Source: Rubripirellula amarantea (GTDB lineage: Bacteria; Planctomycetota; Planctomycetia; Pirellulales; Pirellulaceae). From it: 64,000 nucleotides of DNA. Within the stretch, counting starts at the first letter, position 1. The number at the start of each line of letters is the position of its first letter. The notes beneath the pieces are model-generated. The model had not been told where the DNA came from, searched no databases, and worked only from the letters and a program-made list of their open reading frames with translations. Positions 1 through 7,898 of this stretch are shown piece after piece. The stretch is from assembly GCF_007859865.1 (NCBI RefSeq), contig NZ_SJPI01000001.1:434001-498000 (forward strand), written 5' to 3'. The position numbers were made by a program, and so were the translations under genes.

Positions 1-2
1 CC

Positions 3-227
3 TTCCCGCCGCTGGCGATTCGAGTTTTTTCGGTGGGGCAAGAGTCTGGAAAGCTAGATGAAATGTTATTTCGCTTAGCCGAAGACTATGATTCACAAGT
101 AGCCACTTCGTCAGCCAGACTCACTGCATTGATTGAACCGGCACTTATTCTCGTCCTAGCCGCGATGGTCGGCTTTCTTCTCTTAGCAACCATCCTACCC
201 ATCTTGGAGGCAGGCAATGTCATGTAA
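3..227 (+). CDS. gspF: Type II secretion inner-membrane protein GspF, C-terminal fragment
   Basis: This is the last 74 codons of a gene that begins before the window; the frame is open from base 3. GspF is the polytopic inner-membrane platform protein of type II secretion. The visible part has the typical C-terminal pattern: an invariant-like P-L-A-I-R-V-F-S-V-G-Q-E-S-G-K-L segment, then a helix, then the last membrane span (L-I-L-V-L-A-A-M-V-G-F-L-L-L-A) and the family's characteristic ending near I-L-P-I-L. The GTG at 33 is an internal codon and not a start. The gene overlaps gspG by 11 bp, which fits translational coupling in one operon. Confidence 0.9.
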   Translation, partial: FPPLAIRVFSVGQESGKLDEMLFRLAEDYDSQVATSSARLTALIEPALILVLAAMVGFLLLATILPILEAGNVM

Positions 228-681
228 ACCCAAACGTGGAAACCACTCGCCCATGAAACGAGTGACGTTTTATTCTCGAACCGGATTTTCCTTAGTTGAG
301 TTAATCGTGGTCATGGTGATCCTTGGCATGCTGGCGGGATTGGTAGCGGTGCGAACGCGAGGCTACTTGATCTCGTCGAAACAGAACGCGGCGAAGGCAG
401 AAATCGCCAACATCGTCAAAGCAATCGAAACGTTCTATGCCGATCAAGGCCGTTATCCGACGACCGATGAAGGACTGCAAGCTTTGGTTGAAGGAACAGA
501 TTCATGGCCCGATGGGTTCTTGAACAAGTTGCCCAAAGACCCTTGGAAAAACCCTTACGAGTACGTCAGCCCGGGAAGCAATGGTCCGTATGAAGTAGTG
601 TCGCTAGGCGGTGATGGACGAGAAGGGGGAGAAGGAGAGAATCAAGATTTTTCCAGCGAGCAAATTGATGAGGACTCGTAA
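217..681 (+). CDS. gspG: Major pseudopilin GspG
   Basis: Major subunit of the type II secretion pseudopilus, 154 aa. A short leader ends in R-T-G, followed by F-S-L-V-E-L, the prepilin peptidase site with Gly at -1 and Glu at +5, then the hydrophobic assembly helix. The C-terminal half carries the GspG calcium-site region (D-P-W-K-N-P-Y and G-G-D-G-R-E-G-G-E-G-E). ATG 217 is chosen because GGAGG lies at 206-210 with ideal spacing; Met at 253 is an alternative. It overlaps gspF upstream and gspH downstream. Confidence 0.95.
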   Translation: MSCKPKRGNHSPMKRVTFYSRTGFSLVELIVVMVILGMLAGLVAVRTRGYLISSKQNAAKAEIANIVKAIETFYADQGRYPTTDEGLQALVEGTDSWPDGFLNKLPKDPWKNPYEYVSPGSNGPYEVVSLGGDGREGGEGENQDFSSEQIDEDS

Positions 682-1174
682 GGCCTTCACGTTAGTCGAG
701 TTAGTCGTCGCGCTGGTGATCTTGGTTGTATTGTCGTCGATCGCATCCCTATCGCTGACCGGCACAATGGACCGGTATCAACTGACTCGTGCTACACAAA
801 CACTTGAGATGTTTGACGCGCGAGCTCGACGTGATGCGCGATCAAGTGGGCAAGCCATACAAACACGCATTGATACGGCTCGAGGCAACCTTCAGCTTGC
901 ATCGCTCAGCGAGAACCGCGATGGTCGATCGCAAACGTCACAGGCAGCATTTCGTTTACCTCGCACGGTTACCATCGAAGAAATTCAATTGGTTCGAAAG
1001 ATGCAAGTGGGTCGATCGTTTGACTACGTAGTGAATCCTGAGGGGCGGAGTGTGTCCTATGCGGTTCACTTCCAACACGGAAACATGTCTCGATGGATCG
1101 TCGTCATCGGCAGCAGCGGTCAAACGGTGGTCGCCAAAGACAAGCGAGAGGCCAATGAAATTCTTTCGCTCTAG
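668..1174 (+). CDS. gspH: Minor pseudopilin, GspH-like
   Basis: Minor pseudopilin, 168 aa from ATG 668. The reading frame is open further upstream (to 611), but that part overlaps gspG and would place over 20 residues before the prepilin motif, so the internal ATG is preferred. The motif is R-K-A then F-T-L-V-E-L-V-V, so the residue before the cleavage site is Ala rather than the usual Gly. A hydrophobic helix and a poorly conserved globular domain follow. Its position between gspG and gspI supports the GspH call; the globular domain alone would not prove it. Confidence 0.8.
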   Translation: MRTRKAFTLVELVVALVILVVLSSIASLSLTGTMDRYQLTRATQTLEMFDARARRDARSSGQAIQTRIDTARGNLQLASLSENRDGRSQTSQAAFRLPRTVTIEEIQLVRKMQVGRSFDYVVNPEGRSVSYAVHFQHGNMSRWIVVIGSSGQTVVAKDKREANEILSL

Positions 1175-1571
1175 CGATCGCCGCGAACAACATGTCAACG
1201 CACCCCGGGGGCAAGGCTTCACTTTGATTGAAGTCGTCGTAGGACTAGTGCTAATGGCGAGCGTCCTTGTTTCCTCGTTGTTGGCCTATTCATCGCATCA
1301 GCGGCAACGCGCGTTTGCCAATGCAAAACGGGAAGCCGTAATCATAGCCGACCAGATCCTGCAACAGCTCTCGGTTCGAAGAGCCGGCATGTCGGCCGGG
1401 GATCAGGGGTTAATCGCTGACAAGCCCAATTGGTTTTGGCGCACTTCCTTGGTCGGAACCACTGCGCCAGCGGGTGTACCGATGCGAGTGATCCAGTTTC
1501 AGATCGCCAAGCAGAACCCCGACGGAACGGTTACGGCGCTGACGTCTGTCGAATTGGTGGAGCGAATTTGA
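1155..1571 (+). CDS. gspI: Minor pseudopilin, GspI-like
   Basis: Minor pseudopilin, 138 aa. The leader ends R-G-Q-G, followed by F-T-L-I-E-V-V-V-G, a canonical type IV prepilin cleavage site. The ATG at 1155 lies inside the end of gspH (20-bp overlap) and follows a purine-rich GAGAGG; the frame upstream to 1050 is in gspH and was discarded. The small size and the order between H and J fit GspI, which helps build the pseudopilus tip (I-J-K complex). The stop TGA shares its last base with the ATG of the next gene. Confidence 0.8.
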   Translation: MKFFRSSDRREQHVNAPRGQGFTLIEVVVGLVLMASVLVSSLLAYSSHQRQRAFANAKREAVIIADQILQQLSVRRAGMSAGDQGLIADKPNWFWRTSLVGTTAPAGVPMRVIQFQIAKQNPDGTVTALTSVELVERI

Positions 1572-2146
1572 TGGTGATATCTGTACCGAAAAACGCAAAC
1601 CGACGATCGGCATTCACGTTGATTGAGTTGGTCATCTCTGCGGTGCTGACATCCATCATGATGACAGCATTGTTGAGTGTTTTGTGGGCGTCGCTTCGCC
1701 AGTCCAATGAATTGAAGTCGGCGGATTCAGACCAGGCTTCGATGACAATACTTGCCGAACAAATTCGCCGTGACATCCAGAATGCGCGAGGTTTCGACGT
1801 TACCAGTACTGGCTTTTTGATTCACGGCTTCCTTGGATCGGACAGTCAGTCAGGTTTGCCAAATCTGACACCCGCAACCGTCCGCTATGAAGTGATTCCC
1901 GTCAATGGCCGTGGTGTGTTGTACCGACGCGAGATGCCATTCAATCCCATCACCAGTGGAGCCGTGCGGGTCGGGGTTGCCATGATAGACCTGCAACCAC
2001 TCACCGACGTGGTGGTCGATGGCGACACTGTGTTGCCACCTGAAACCGGTGGACTATCGCCGATGCCATCCGCACTGCGTTTATCTTTGATCAGCCAAAA
2101 TGGGCGACTCTTGATCAGCGAGGTCATTCAACACCATGCAGACTGA
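1571..2146 (+). CDS. gspJ: Minor pseudopilin, GspJ-like
   Basis: Minor pseudopilin, 191 aa, beginning at the ATG that overlaps the gspI stop (TGATG). The prepilin motif is R-R-S-A then F-T-L-I-E-L-V-I-S, again with Ala at -1. The rest resembles GspJ in length and in the pattern of a strand-rich domain after the hydrophobic helix (region around Y-E-V-I-P-V-N-G-R-G-V-L-Y-R-R). The gene overlaps the next one by 11 bp. The frame extends upstream to 1430 inside gspI, but those codons do not look like a leader. Confidence 0.8.
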   Translation: MVISVPKNANRRSAFTLIELVISAVLTSIMMTALLSVLWASLRQSNELKSADSDQASMTILAEQIRRDIQNARGFDVTSTGFLIHGFLGSDSQSGLPNLTPATVRYEVIPVNGRGVLYRREMPFNPITSGAVRVGVAMIDLQPLTDVVVDGDTVLPPETGGLSPMPSALRLSLISQNGRLLISEVIQHHAD

Positions 2147-3095
2147 TTTTACGTTGTCGCAAACTCATCAGCGTCACGGCTACGTCTTGCTGGTCGTGAT
2201 CGCTGTGTGCATCGTCGTGGTGACCGTCCTTTCATCGCTGGCGAAGATTAGTTTGCGAGCGAGCCTTGACGCGGCCGATGCCGAACGCAGCCTGCAGAAG
2301 CGTTGGGGACAAGTTTCATTGGAACGAGCAATGTTGCCATCGGCGGCATTGCTTTTCCAACAACTCGAAGAGTCCCATTTAGAACAAAAAACTGGACCTC
2401 CACCCAAGACGGTGCGTTCAGCGATCACGCTGGGCAACATTACGTTTGATGTCTTGTTGGGCGATGAAGACGCGAAACTGAACCTGAACGCTCTGTACCA
2501 TCACACCGGACTTGAGAAGACCCAGCGAAGCGTCGAAACCTTGACCGGCCCCAATGGCCGGCAGGTCATTCGGCTTTTACCGTCGGTGTCACCGCAGCAG
2601 ATATCGCGTGAGTCCGTTCGATTATCGCTGCGTGACGACGATGCGGATGATGAAACAGCAGGGCCGCCAAATGCATTTCGAAGTTGGGGAGAAGTCTTCG
2701 ACCTGTCAAACTTGCAGCGTTTGACCGGATCGCCGATTGCTCTACCCAATGTGACCACGGAAATGACATGCTGGGGCAATGGGCAATTGAATCTCCGTCG
2801 GGCATCGGATGAATCCATCTTGGCGGTCGTTAGTTCGGTTGTCCAAGATGCTGGAGCCAAACGCTTGCTCAAACGGTTTCGACAATCCCCCACGATATCA
2901 ATGGACATTCTTTTGCTTTCCGAAGTTTCAAACCCCAACAATCGCGACAAACTGACCCGACTTTTATCAGAAACGAGCACCAATTTTTCGATCTGGATTA
3001 GTGCTTCCTCGACAACAGATCGAGACCGGATGACATTCTCGGTTACCCAGCGCGATGACGACGGCACGCTCACCCAATCGCGGTTTGCTTTATAG
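2136..3095 (+). CDS. gspK: Minor pseudopilin, GspK-like
   Basis: Large minor pseudopilin, 319 aa. The N-terminus has H-G then Y-V-L-L-V-V-I-A-V and a hydrophobic helix. There is no Glu at +5, which is a known trait of GspK, the tip subunit. The segment G-D-E-D-A-K-L-N-L-N-A-L is the typical GspK sequence after the first beta region (around residues 107-120). The length, about 300 aa, is usual for the family. Start ATG 2136 overlaps gspJ by 11 bp. GspK caps the pseudopilus together with GspI and GspJ. Confidence 0.85.
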   Translation: MQTDFTLSQTHQRHGYVLLVVIAVCIVVVTVLSSLAKISLRASLDAADAERSLQKRWGQVSLERAMLPSAALLFQQLEESHLEQKTGPPPKTVRSAITLGNITFDVLLGDEDAKLNLNALYHHTGLEKTQRSVETLTGPNGRQVIRLLPSVSPQQISRESVRLSLRDDDADDETAGPPNAFRSWGEVFDLSNLQRLTGSPIALPNVTTEMTCWGNGQLNLRRASDESILAVVSSVVQDAGAKRLLKRFRQSPTISMDILLLSEVSNPNNRDKLTRLLSETSTNFSIWISASSTTDRDRMTFSVTQRDDDGTLTQSRFAL

Positions 3096-3141
3096 TTGGC
3101 ATCAGCGTCCGCTGGAAATCACGTTCTTTCCATCTCCGATC

Positions 3142-3705
3142 ATGAATACAAAAACTCAACGACATCTATTGACGGGACTCGCCGCCGGCTTCGTGCTGGC
3201 GACCGCCGCGGCGGTGTATTGGTCGTTGGGCAGTATCGACATTAATGCTGAATCACGTTCGAGTTCTCGGCAGAACTCCGTCGATAAAGTTCCGCTACGA
3301 GAACCCTCTGCCGACGAATTCGACGCGACCTTGGCGAATCGTTCATTGCGAGCGCCGTTGACTGATAGTCCGAAAGTGGTTGAACCACGCAAACCACCAC
3401 CGCCTCGCCCAGTGGTTGAACGTGATCCCGTGCTGCGACTGACATTGGTGGGAACGATTATCAATGCGGCTGAGCGAATCGCAATCATCTCGGACCAAAC
3501 TGGTAAGTCAGACGTCAAAGGAGTTGGTGATTCGCTTGAGCTATCACCGGCCGGCATCACCATTAAGTCCATCGATTCCAATGTCGTTACGCTTGAATAC
3601 AGGGGAACTCGTACCACGGTCGAGATTGAGCAACCTGAAGGTAGTCCAACGACATCGAGCGCGAAACCCTCGAATCGTTTTCGATCGGGAGGTCGGGGAC
3701 GATGA
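3142..3705 (+). CDS. GspC-like inner-membrane protein of type II secretion
   Basis: 187 aa from ATG 3142. One membrane span (L-L-T-G-L-A-A-G-F-V-L-A-T-A-A-A-V-Y-W) is followed by a proline-rich linker and a small domain near residues 96-165. That domain has the pattern L-V-G-T-I...A-I-I...V-G-D...I-T-I-K-S-I-D-S-N-V-V-T-L, which matches the homology region of GspC, the part that contacts the secretin. No PDZ or coiled-coil domain follows, so it is a short GspC. Its position after gspK instead of at the operon front is unusual. Its stop overlaps the next start (ATGA). Confidence 0.65.
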   Translation: MNTKTQRHLLTGLAAGFVLATAAAVYWSLGSIDINAESRSSSRQNSVDKVPLREPSADEFDATLANRSLRAPLTDSPKVVEPRKPPPPRPVVERDPVLRLTLVGTIINAAERIAIISDQTGKSDVKGVGDSLELSPAGITIKSIDSNVVTLEYRGTRTTVEIEQPEGSPTTSSAKPSNRFRSGGRGR

Positions 3706-5156
3706 ATAAGGCCAAGAAGGATAAGAGCGCCAATCGCATCGCTTCGGTTTGTGTCGTCGCTCACGAGTCACACGGCTGGACGCTCCGCTACAACGATCAC
3801 AGCGAGGTTCTTCCTGAAGATGCCACCGCTGATCAGATCGCCCAGCAAGTCAAAGAGAGCAGCATTGCCTCGGGGCATGCCAATGTTCCAGTCGTGCTCG
3901 CCCCATCTTCGGATGACTGTTTTTTCTATTGCCTTTGCGAGGACGGCGATCTCGACTTACGCGACCGAGCGGCGTTAAAGTTCGAACTCGAAGACCACCT
4001 GCCCATCGATGCCGAGGTCATGGTGGTGGATTTCGTGGATGTAGTGCGTGATGATCGACCGGCCGCCGCATGTGTGGCCATCGCTTGGAAGAAATGGAAA
4101 GCAATTGCCGATGCGATAGAGGACGCTGGGCACACCGTGAACGCTATTGTCCCCAGCACGCTGCTGGTGACGCGTTGGGTTGAGTTGTTGGATCCGTCGC
4201 AAGGTCGCCGGTTGTTGTTGATCACGGATAATGATCGCTGCGACCAAGTCGAACTTTATGATGGCAAAATCGTTGATTGGAAAGTCATGGCTTTCAATGA
4301 GAAGACTTTGCAGCTTCAAAAGTCACTAAGACAAATCGACGAATCAGTTGAAGTTCGGCTATTGGATGAGGAGGGTGACCATCGTGCAGCCATCGAGTCA
4401 ATCTATCCTGATGTCAACGTGCTTTCAAACTCGTACCACGACATCGTGACCCGTGGATCGGCTGCCTATTTGCGAGAATCCAGCAAAGACTGGATCGACC
4501 TTCGCCGCGATGAACTGGCGCCAGCCGATTCCTTGCGCGGCGTACGAACTCAACTGAGATGGCTTGGACTCGCAGTAGCTTCTTTCCTAGTGGCAATATC
4601 GGTTGGGGGTTGGTGGCGAGCCCAACGCATTGAATCGGCAATTGAAGATCTCCGAAATCAACAGGTCCAGTCCTTTCGCAGTTCATTTCCCGACACCCGT
4701 GTTCCATCTGCACTCCTGCGTCGCGTTCGTAGCGAACATGCCCGAATGCTTGGTTCGCGTGGAGCAAAAACATCAATTGATATTCCCATCTCTGCACCAT
4801 TTGTTCTTAAGCGGTTGTTAATGGCTTTGCCAGACACTGTTCGCTTTCAGATTGACCGGATAGAGATCACGAACGGCGAAATTGACATCGAACTGCAGTC
4901 GCTGTCGCCTGTCGACGCAGGTCGCGTCGCGGAAGCACTTTCCCAGTTCGGGTTTGCGATGAAGCCGCCGATCACCAATCAAAGCGAGGACGGCACGTTC
5001 AACTCTCAGATTCGCGGCAACTGGCTGGGCCCGCAACGTGGACCCAGCAACGAAACCTCGACGTCCATCCAACCAAAAGCCCAGTTCGTTGGTTCGGTTT
5101 CTTACATGCCAACGTTGTCGCTAGCCGGGTCATCGCAACGGAGGATCAGCTCTTGA
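3702..5156 (+). CDS. gspL: GspL-like type II secretion assembly protein
   Basis: 484 aa, coupled to the preceding gene by ATGA. The first 270 residues resemble the actin-like cytoplasmic domain of GspL/PilM (F-E-L-E-D-H-L-P-I-D-A-E near residues 94-105 is typical). A single membrane span lies at about 286-304. A periplasmic part follows with a coiled stretch and then a ferredoxin-like domain (region with F-Q-I-D-R-I-E-I-T-N-G-E-I-D-I). GspL links the ATPase GspE to the membrane platform. The product is longer than a standard GspL, mainly in the periplasmic tail. Confidence 0.75.
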   Translation: MNKAKKDKSANRIASVCVVAHESHGWTLRYNDHSEVLPEDATADQIAQQVKESSIASGHANVPVVLAPSSDDCFFYCLCEDGDLDLRDRAALKFELEDHLPIDAEVMVVDFVDVVRDDRPAAACVAIAWKKWKAIADAIEDAGHTVNAIVPSTLLVTRWVELLDPSQGRRLLLITDNDRCDQVELYDGKIVDWKVMAFNEKTLQLQKSLRQIDESVEVRLLDEEGDHRAAIESIYPDVNVLSNSYHDIVTRGSAAYLRESSKDWIDLRRDELAPADSLRGVRTQLRWLGLAVASFLVAISVGGWWRAQRIESAIEDLRNQQVQSFRSSFPDTRVPSALLRRVRSEHARMLGSRGAKTSIDIPISAPFVLKRLLMALPDTVRFQIDRIEITNGEIDIELQSLSPVDAGRVAEALSQFGFAMKPPITNQSEDGTFNSQIRGNWLGPQRGPSNETSTSIQPKAQFVGSVSYMPTLSLAGSSQRRISS

Positions 5157-5692
5157 ATCCTATCACGCGACAACGGTGGCTCTTTTTAATCGCGATGGCG
5201 ATCTTAGCGTTCTATGCAATGCTTAGCGTCGGTGCGTCACGCCGCGCGGCCCAACGGTTAGCGACAGCACAGTCGGATTTGGTCGAAACAAAAGAGAAAC
5301 TGCGTGATGTCGAGCGTCTCAAGACGGCGCCTAAGGTGGCGGCATTGCAGCTAGAAGCCCCTGCGGAAATCACCAATCGAATCTCGGCGGCGCGAGAGGT
5401 CGCAGGATTGCCACAGTCGAGTCTTTTGAGACAAGAGCCACAAGAACCGCAGCGTATTGGGCGCAGTGACTTTGAACAGCGCTCGACCACGATCACTCTG
5501 TCCGCCCTAACGATGAAACAAATCATTGAATTCTGCGACGCCTTGCGAGATGAGCAAACCGGAACGATCGTCCGCGATCTGACGCTCTCGAACGCACAAA
5601 CCAGGCAATCTAAGCAAAATAATGGCGGCCCGGAAAAATGGGAGGCAGAGATGACCTTGACCCAAATGATCTTTTCCCCGAAAAGCCAATAA
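5153..5692 (+). CDS. GspM/PilO-like type II secretion protein
   Basis: 179 aa. The start is a TTG at 5153 that overlaps the upstream stop (TTGA) and has GGAGG at 5140-5144, 8 bases upstream, which decides the start. A single membrane span (residues about 9-26) is followed by a coiled coil rich in Ala, Glu and Lys and a small alpha/beta domain (S-T-T-I-T-L-S-A-L-T-M-K-Q-I-I-E-F-C-D-A-L). This layout is that of GspM or PilO, the partner of GspL. It is the last gene of the coupled block; a 65-bp gap follows. Confidence 0.65.
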   Translation: MNPITRQRWLFLIAMAILAFYAMLSVGASRRAAQRLATAQSDLVETKEKLRDVERLKTAPKVAALQLEAPAEITNRISAAREVAGLPQSSLLRQEPQEPQRIGRSDFEQRSTTITLSALTMKQIIEFCDALRDEQTGTIVRDLTLSNAQTRQSKQNNGGPEKWEAEMTLTQMIFSPKSQ

Positions 5693-5757
5693 GGAATCCA
5701 GTCGTTTGGATTTCTACTCTCTGAAGGTACGTCCGCAAGGAGAGGGCAGTTTCACGG

Positions 5758-6768
5758 ATGAAGCTCCCCCAATCGTCTCGAATCCTCCACTGTGTGATCG
5801 CCATCGCGATCACTAGCGTTTGCGGCTGCGCGATGTGGGGCAGTTCCAACGAAGCGATTATCCGCGTTCAAGCCTCTCGAGATCCCGTGAAGGCCAAACG
5901 TTTGACGTTAGCTGGCGTCAAAGCACTCGACGCTCAAAACATAGACGGTGCAACCCAGAAGTTCATGTCCGCGATCAACGCGGATGAAACCTATGGTCCC
6001 GCGCACAACAACCTCGGTCTGCTGCACTACGAACAAGGGAACTTGTACCAAGCGGTGCTCGCTTTCGAGCACGCCATGGAATACATGCCCTCGGATCCGA
6101 TTGTCTACTATAACCTCGCGATCACGCTCGAAGCGGCAGGCAAGGTGCACGACGCGATGGACCTTTACCTTCAGGCGGTCGACATGGATCCCGTCAATCC
6201 CGTGTTCCTTGGCAACCTTGTCCGGTTGCAAATTCGTTTAGGTGAAACTGGTCCGATCGTCAAAACGCGATTAGAGGATCTGGTCTTAATCGAAACTCGT
6301 CCCGATTGGCGGCGTTGGGCGGATCACAAACTCGCAATCGAATTCAATGACAGCCTCGACCGCGGTCCCGAAACCCCTGACTTCAATCCCAACGGAGCCA
6401 ACGACGCGAAGAAAGTGGAGTTCCGAATCGAAGACCGAGTGATCGAGCTGACACCGGATCGACCGGGATCGGCTTCGCAATCTCGAACACCTAGATCAGA
6501 CGAACTTAAGCTTAACCAGCCAAACTTCGATCTTGAATCAGAGAGATCGGAAACTCTCAGGAACATCCCTTCGCCTGACCCGCAGTCGCACTTGCCAGCG
6601 AGGTCGCCCGTACCAGCTAATTCAACCGTCCATCTCAGATCGACCGTCCAACCCAGATCGACCGTCCAGCCTATTCGCGACTCGCGTCCAATCGAGATCA
6701 CTCCACCGGCCTATCCGTCGGACGAATCACCCCGCATGATGATTCAGCCGGACTTCTTTCAAAACTAA
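5758..6768 (+). CDS. TPR lipoprotein, possible pilotin
   Basis: 336 aa. The signal sequence ends in V-C-G-C, a plausible lipobox with Cys24, so an outer-membrane lipoprotein is predicted. Residues about 40-180 hold at least three tetratricopeptide repeats (A-H-N-N-L-G-L-L-H-Y-E-Q-G-N-L-Y-Q-A; V-Y-Y-N-L-A-I-T-L-E-A-A-G-K). The C-terminal third is low-complexity and Pro/Ser-rich, with a short repeat (S-T-V-Q-P-R-S-T-V-Q-P). PilF/Tgl-type pilotins, which bring secretins to the outer membrane, are also TPR lipoproteins. The position just after the secretion genes makes that role plausible, but this is inference. Confidence 0.7.
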   Translation: MKLPQSSRILHCVIAIAITSVCGCAMWGSSNEAIIRVQASRDPVKAKRLTLAGVKALDAQNIDGATQKFMSAINADETYGPAHNNLGLLHYEQGNLYQAVLAFEHAMEYMPSDPIVYYNLAITLEAAGKVHDAMDLYLQAVDMDPVNPVFLGNLVRLQIRLGETGPIVKTRLEDLVLIETRPDWRRWADHKLAIEFNDSLDRGPETPDFNPNGANDAKKVEFRIEDRVIELTPDRPGSASQSRTPRSDELKLNQPNFDLESERSETLRNIPSPDPQSHLPARSPVPANSTVHLRSTVQPRSTVQPIRDSRPIEITPPAYPSDESPRMMIQPDFFQN

Positions 6769-6794
6769 ACCCATAGCAGCTTGCGATTTTGTGA

Positions 6795-7784
6795 CTATCG
6801 CTGGTGCTGGTTACTTTCGGTCGATGAGTCAAGTTTCGCGTGGATTATCGGATTGTTGCTACGTTTCTTCCCAGCCGCAATTTGATCGACACGTTGATTC
6901 GGCGGCACAACCACGCCACAGCTCACGATGAACTGAATCGCTTCGTCGATCGTCAAATTCAAGTCGATGGCTTCGCTACGAGCAACCGTGACTGTGAATC
7001 CGGTCATCGGCATCGGACTTGTAGGCATCAACACGCTTAGCATCGGTTCGCCCGTAGCATCGGCAATCTCGACCAAACTGTTTCCGGTCACAAAGCCAAG
7101 CGACCAAACTCCTTTGCTCGGATATTGAATCGCGACCACACGATTGAACTCGATTTCACGTTCGCTAAACGCAAAGTCGGTCACTTGTTTCACACTTCCG
7201 TAGACCTTATTGACCAAAGGGATGCGCAAGATGCTTTGATCAAAGACGTGCACGAACCAGCGTCCCAAACCGAACGTGAACAGCCGTCCTAGGAAATACA
7301 GGACCGTTGTGAACACAAGCAAGAAGATGGGGACAACGTACTTACGAGGCAAGTATTCCAGTTCAACATAGCGGTGCCAGTACGCCGTTGCTGAGGCTGG
7401 CGGTGGTGCATAGGGACCGAAGTAATCGGCGCGGTCATCCACAAGCTTTTTGACGTACTCGGGAAACCAGCGGCGACCGGTCGGATCGGGGACGTAGCGT
7501 TGCCCGTCGTAAGTGAATCCATTGAGCCGGTTAGTCCCCAAGGCGGTCGCTTCCGAAGGAATCACTGTTTTCGTGTCTTCGATCCGCCAAACCCAAGCAT
7601 GCCGAATTCCCGATTCCACTGGTGCGAAGACATAGGTGTCGACGGTTTTCCAGACATAACCCAATACCGCGATCGTCAACAGCAACGGCAGGATAACACC
7701 GAGCCCTCGCAACACTGCACGGCGAAATCCGCCCGAACGGCGAGAGGGAAGATCGTCGACGGTCTCGTTATTTTCGTTATTCAC
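6795..7784 (-). CDS. DUF502 family membrane protein
   Basis: 329 aa. Two membrane segments are visible, near residues 24-48 (L-R-G-L-G-V-I-L-P-L-L-L-T) and 150-175 (V-V-P-I-F-L-L-V-F-T-T-V-L-Y-F-L). The conserved DUF502 core follows: I-P-L-V-N-K-V-Y-G-S-V-K-Q-V, then G-V-W-S-L-G-F-V-T-G, then M-P-T-S-P-M-P-M-T-G-F-T. The family's function is unknown. Compared with typical DUF502 proteins there is a roughly 100-residue insertion between the two membrane segments. The gene is convergent with the TPR lipoprotein and about 110 bp downstream of comF on the same strand. Confidence 0.85.
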   Translation of the reverse strand: MNNENNETVDDLPSRRSGGFRRAVLRGLGVILPLLLTIAVLGYVWKTVDTYVFAPVESGIRHAWVWRIEDTKTVIPSEATALGTNRLNGFTYDGQRYVPDPTGRRWFPEYVKKLVDDRADYFGPYAPPPASATAYWHRYVELEYLPRKYVVPIFLLVFTTVLYFLGRLFTFGLGRWFVHVFDQSILRIPLVNKVYGSVKQVTDFAFSEREIEFNRVVAIQYPSKGVWSLGFVTGNSLVEIADATGEPMLSVLMPTSPMPMTGFTVTVARSEAIDLNLTIDEAIQFIVSCGVVVPPNQRVDQIAAGKKRSNNPIIHAKLDSSTESNQHQR

Positions 7785-7898
7785 GTTTTCAATAAGCTCT
7801 GGTCAAAATCGGTCGTCAGCCAGCCTCAAAGATTGAGGACTTAGCAGTTTCTCTGGTTCAGGATCGGAAATTCGGTCTGCCCAGTATCGACATCGAGG

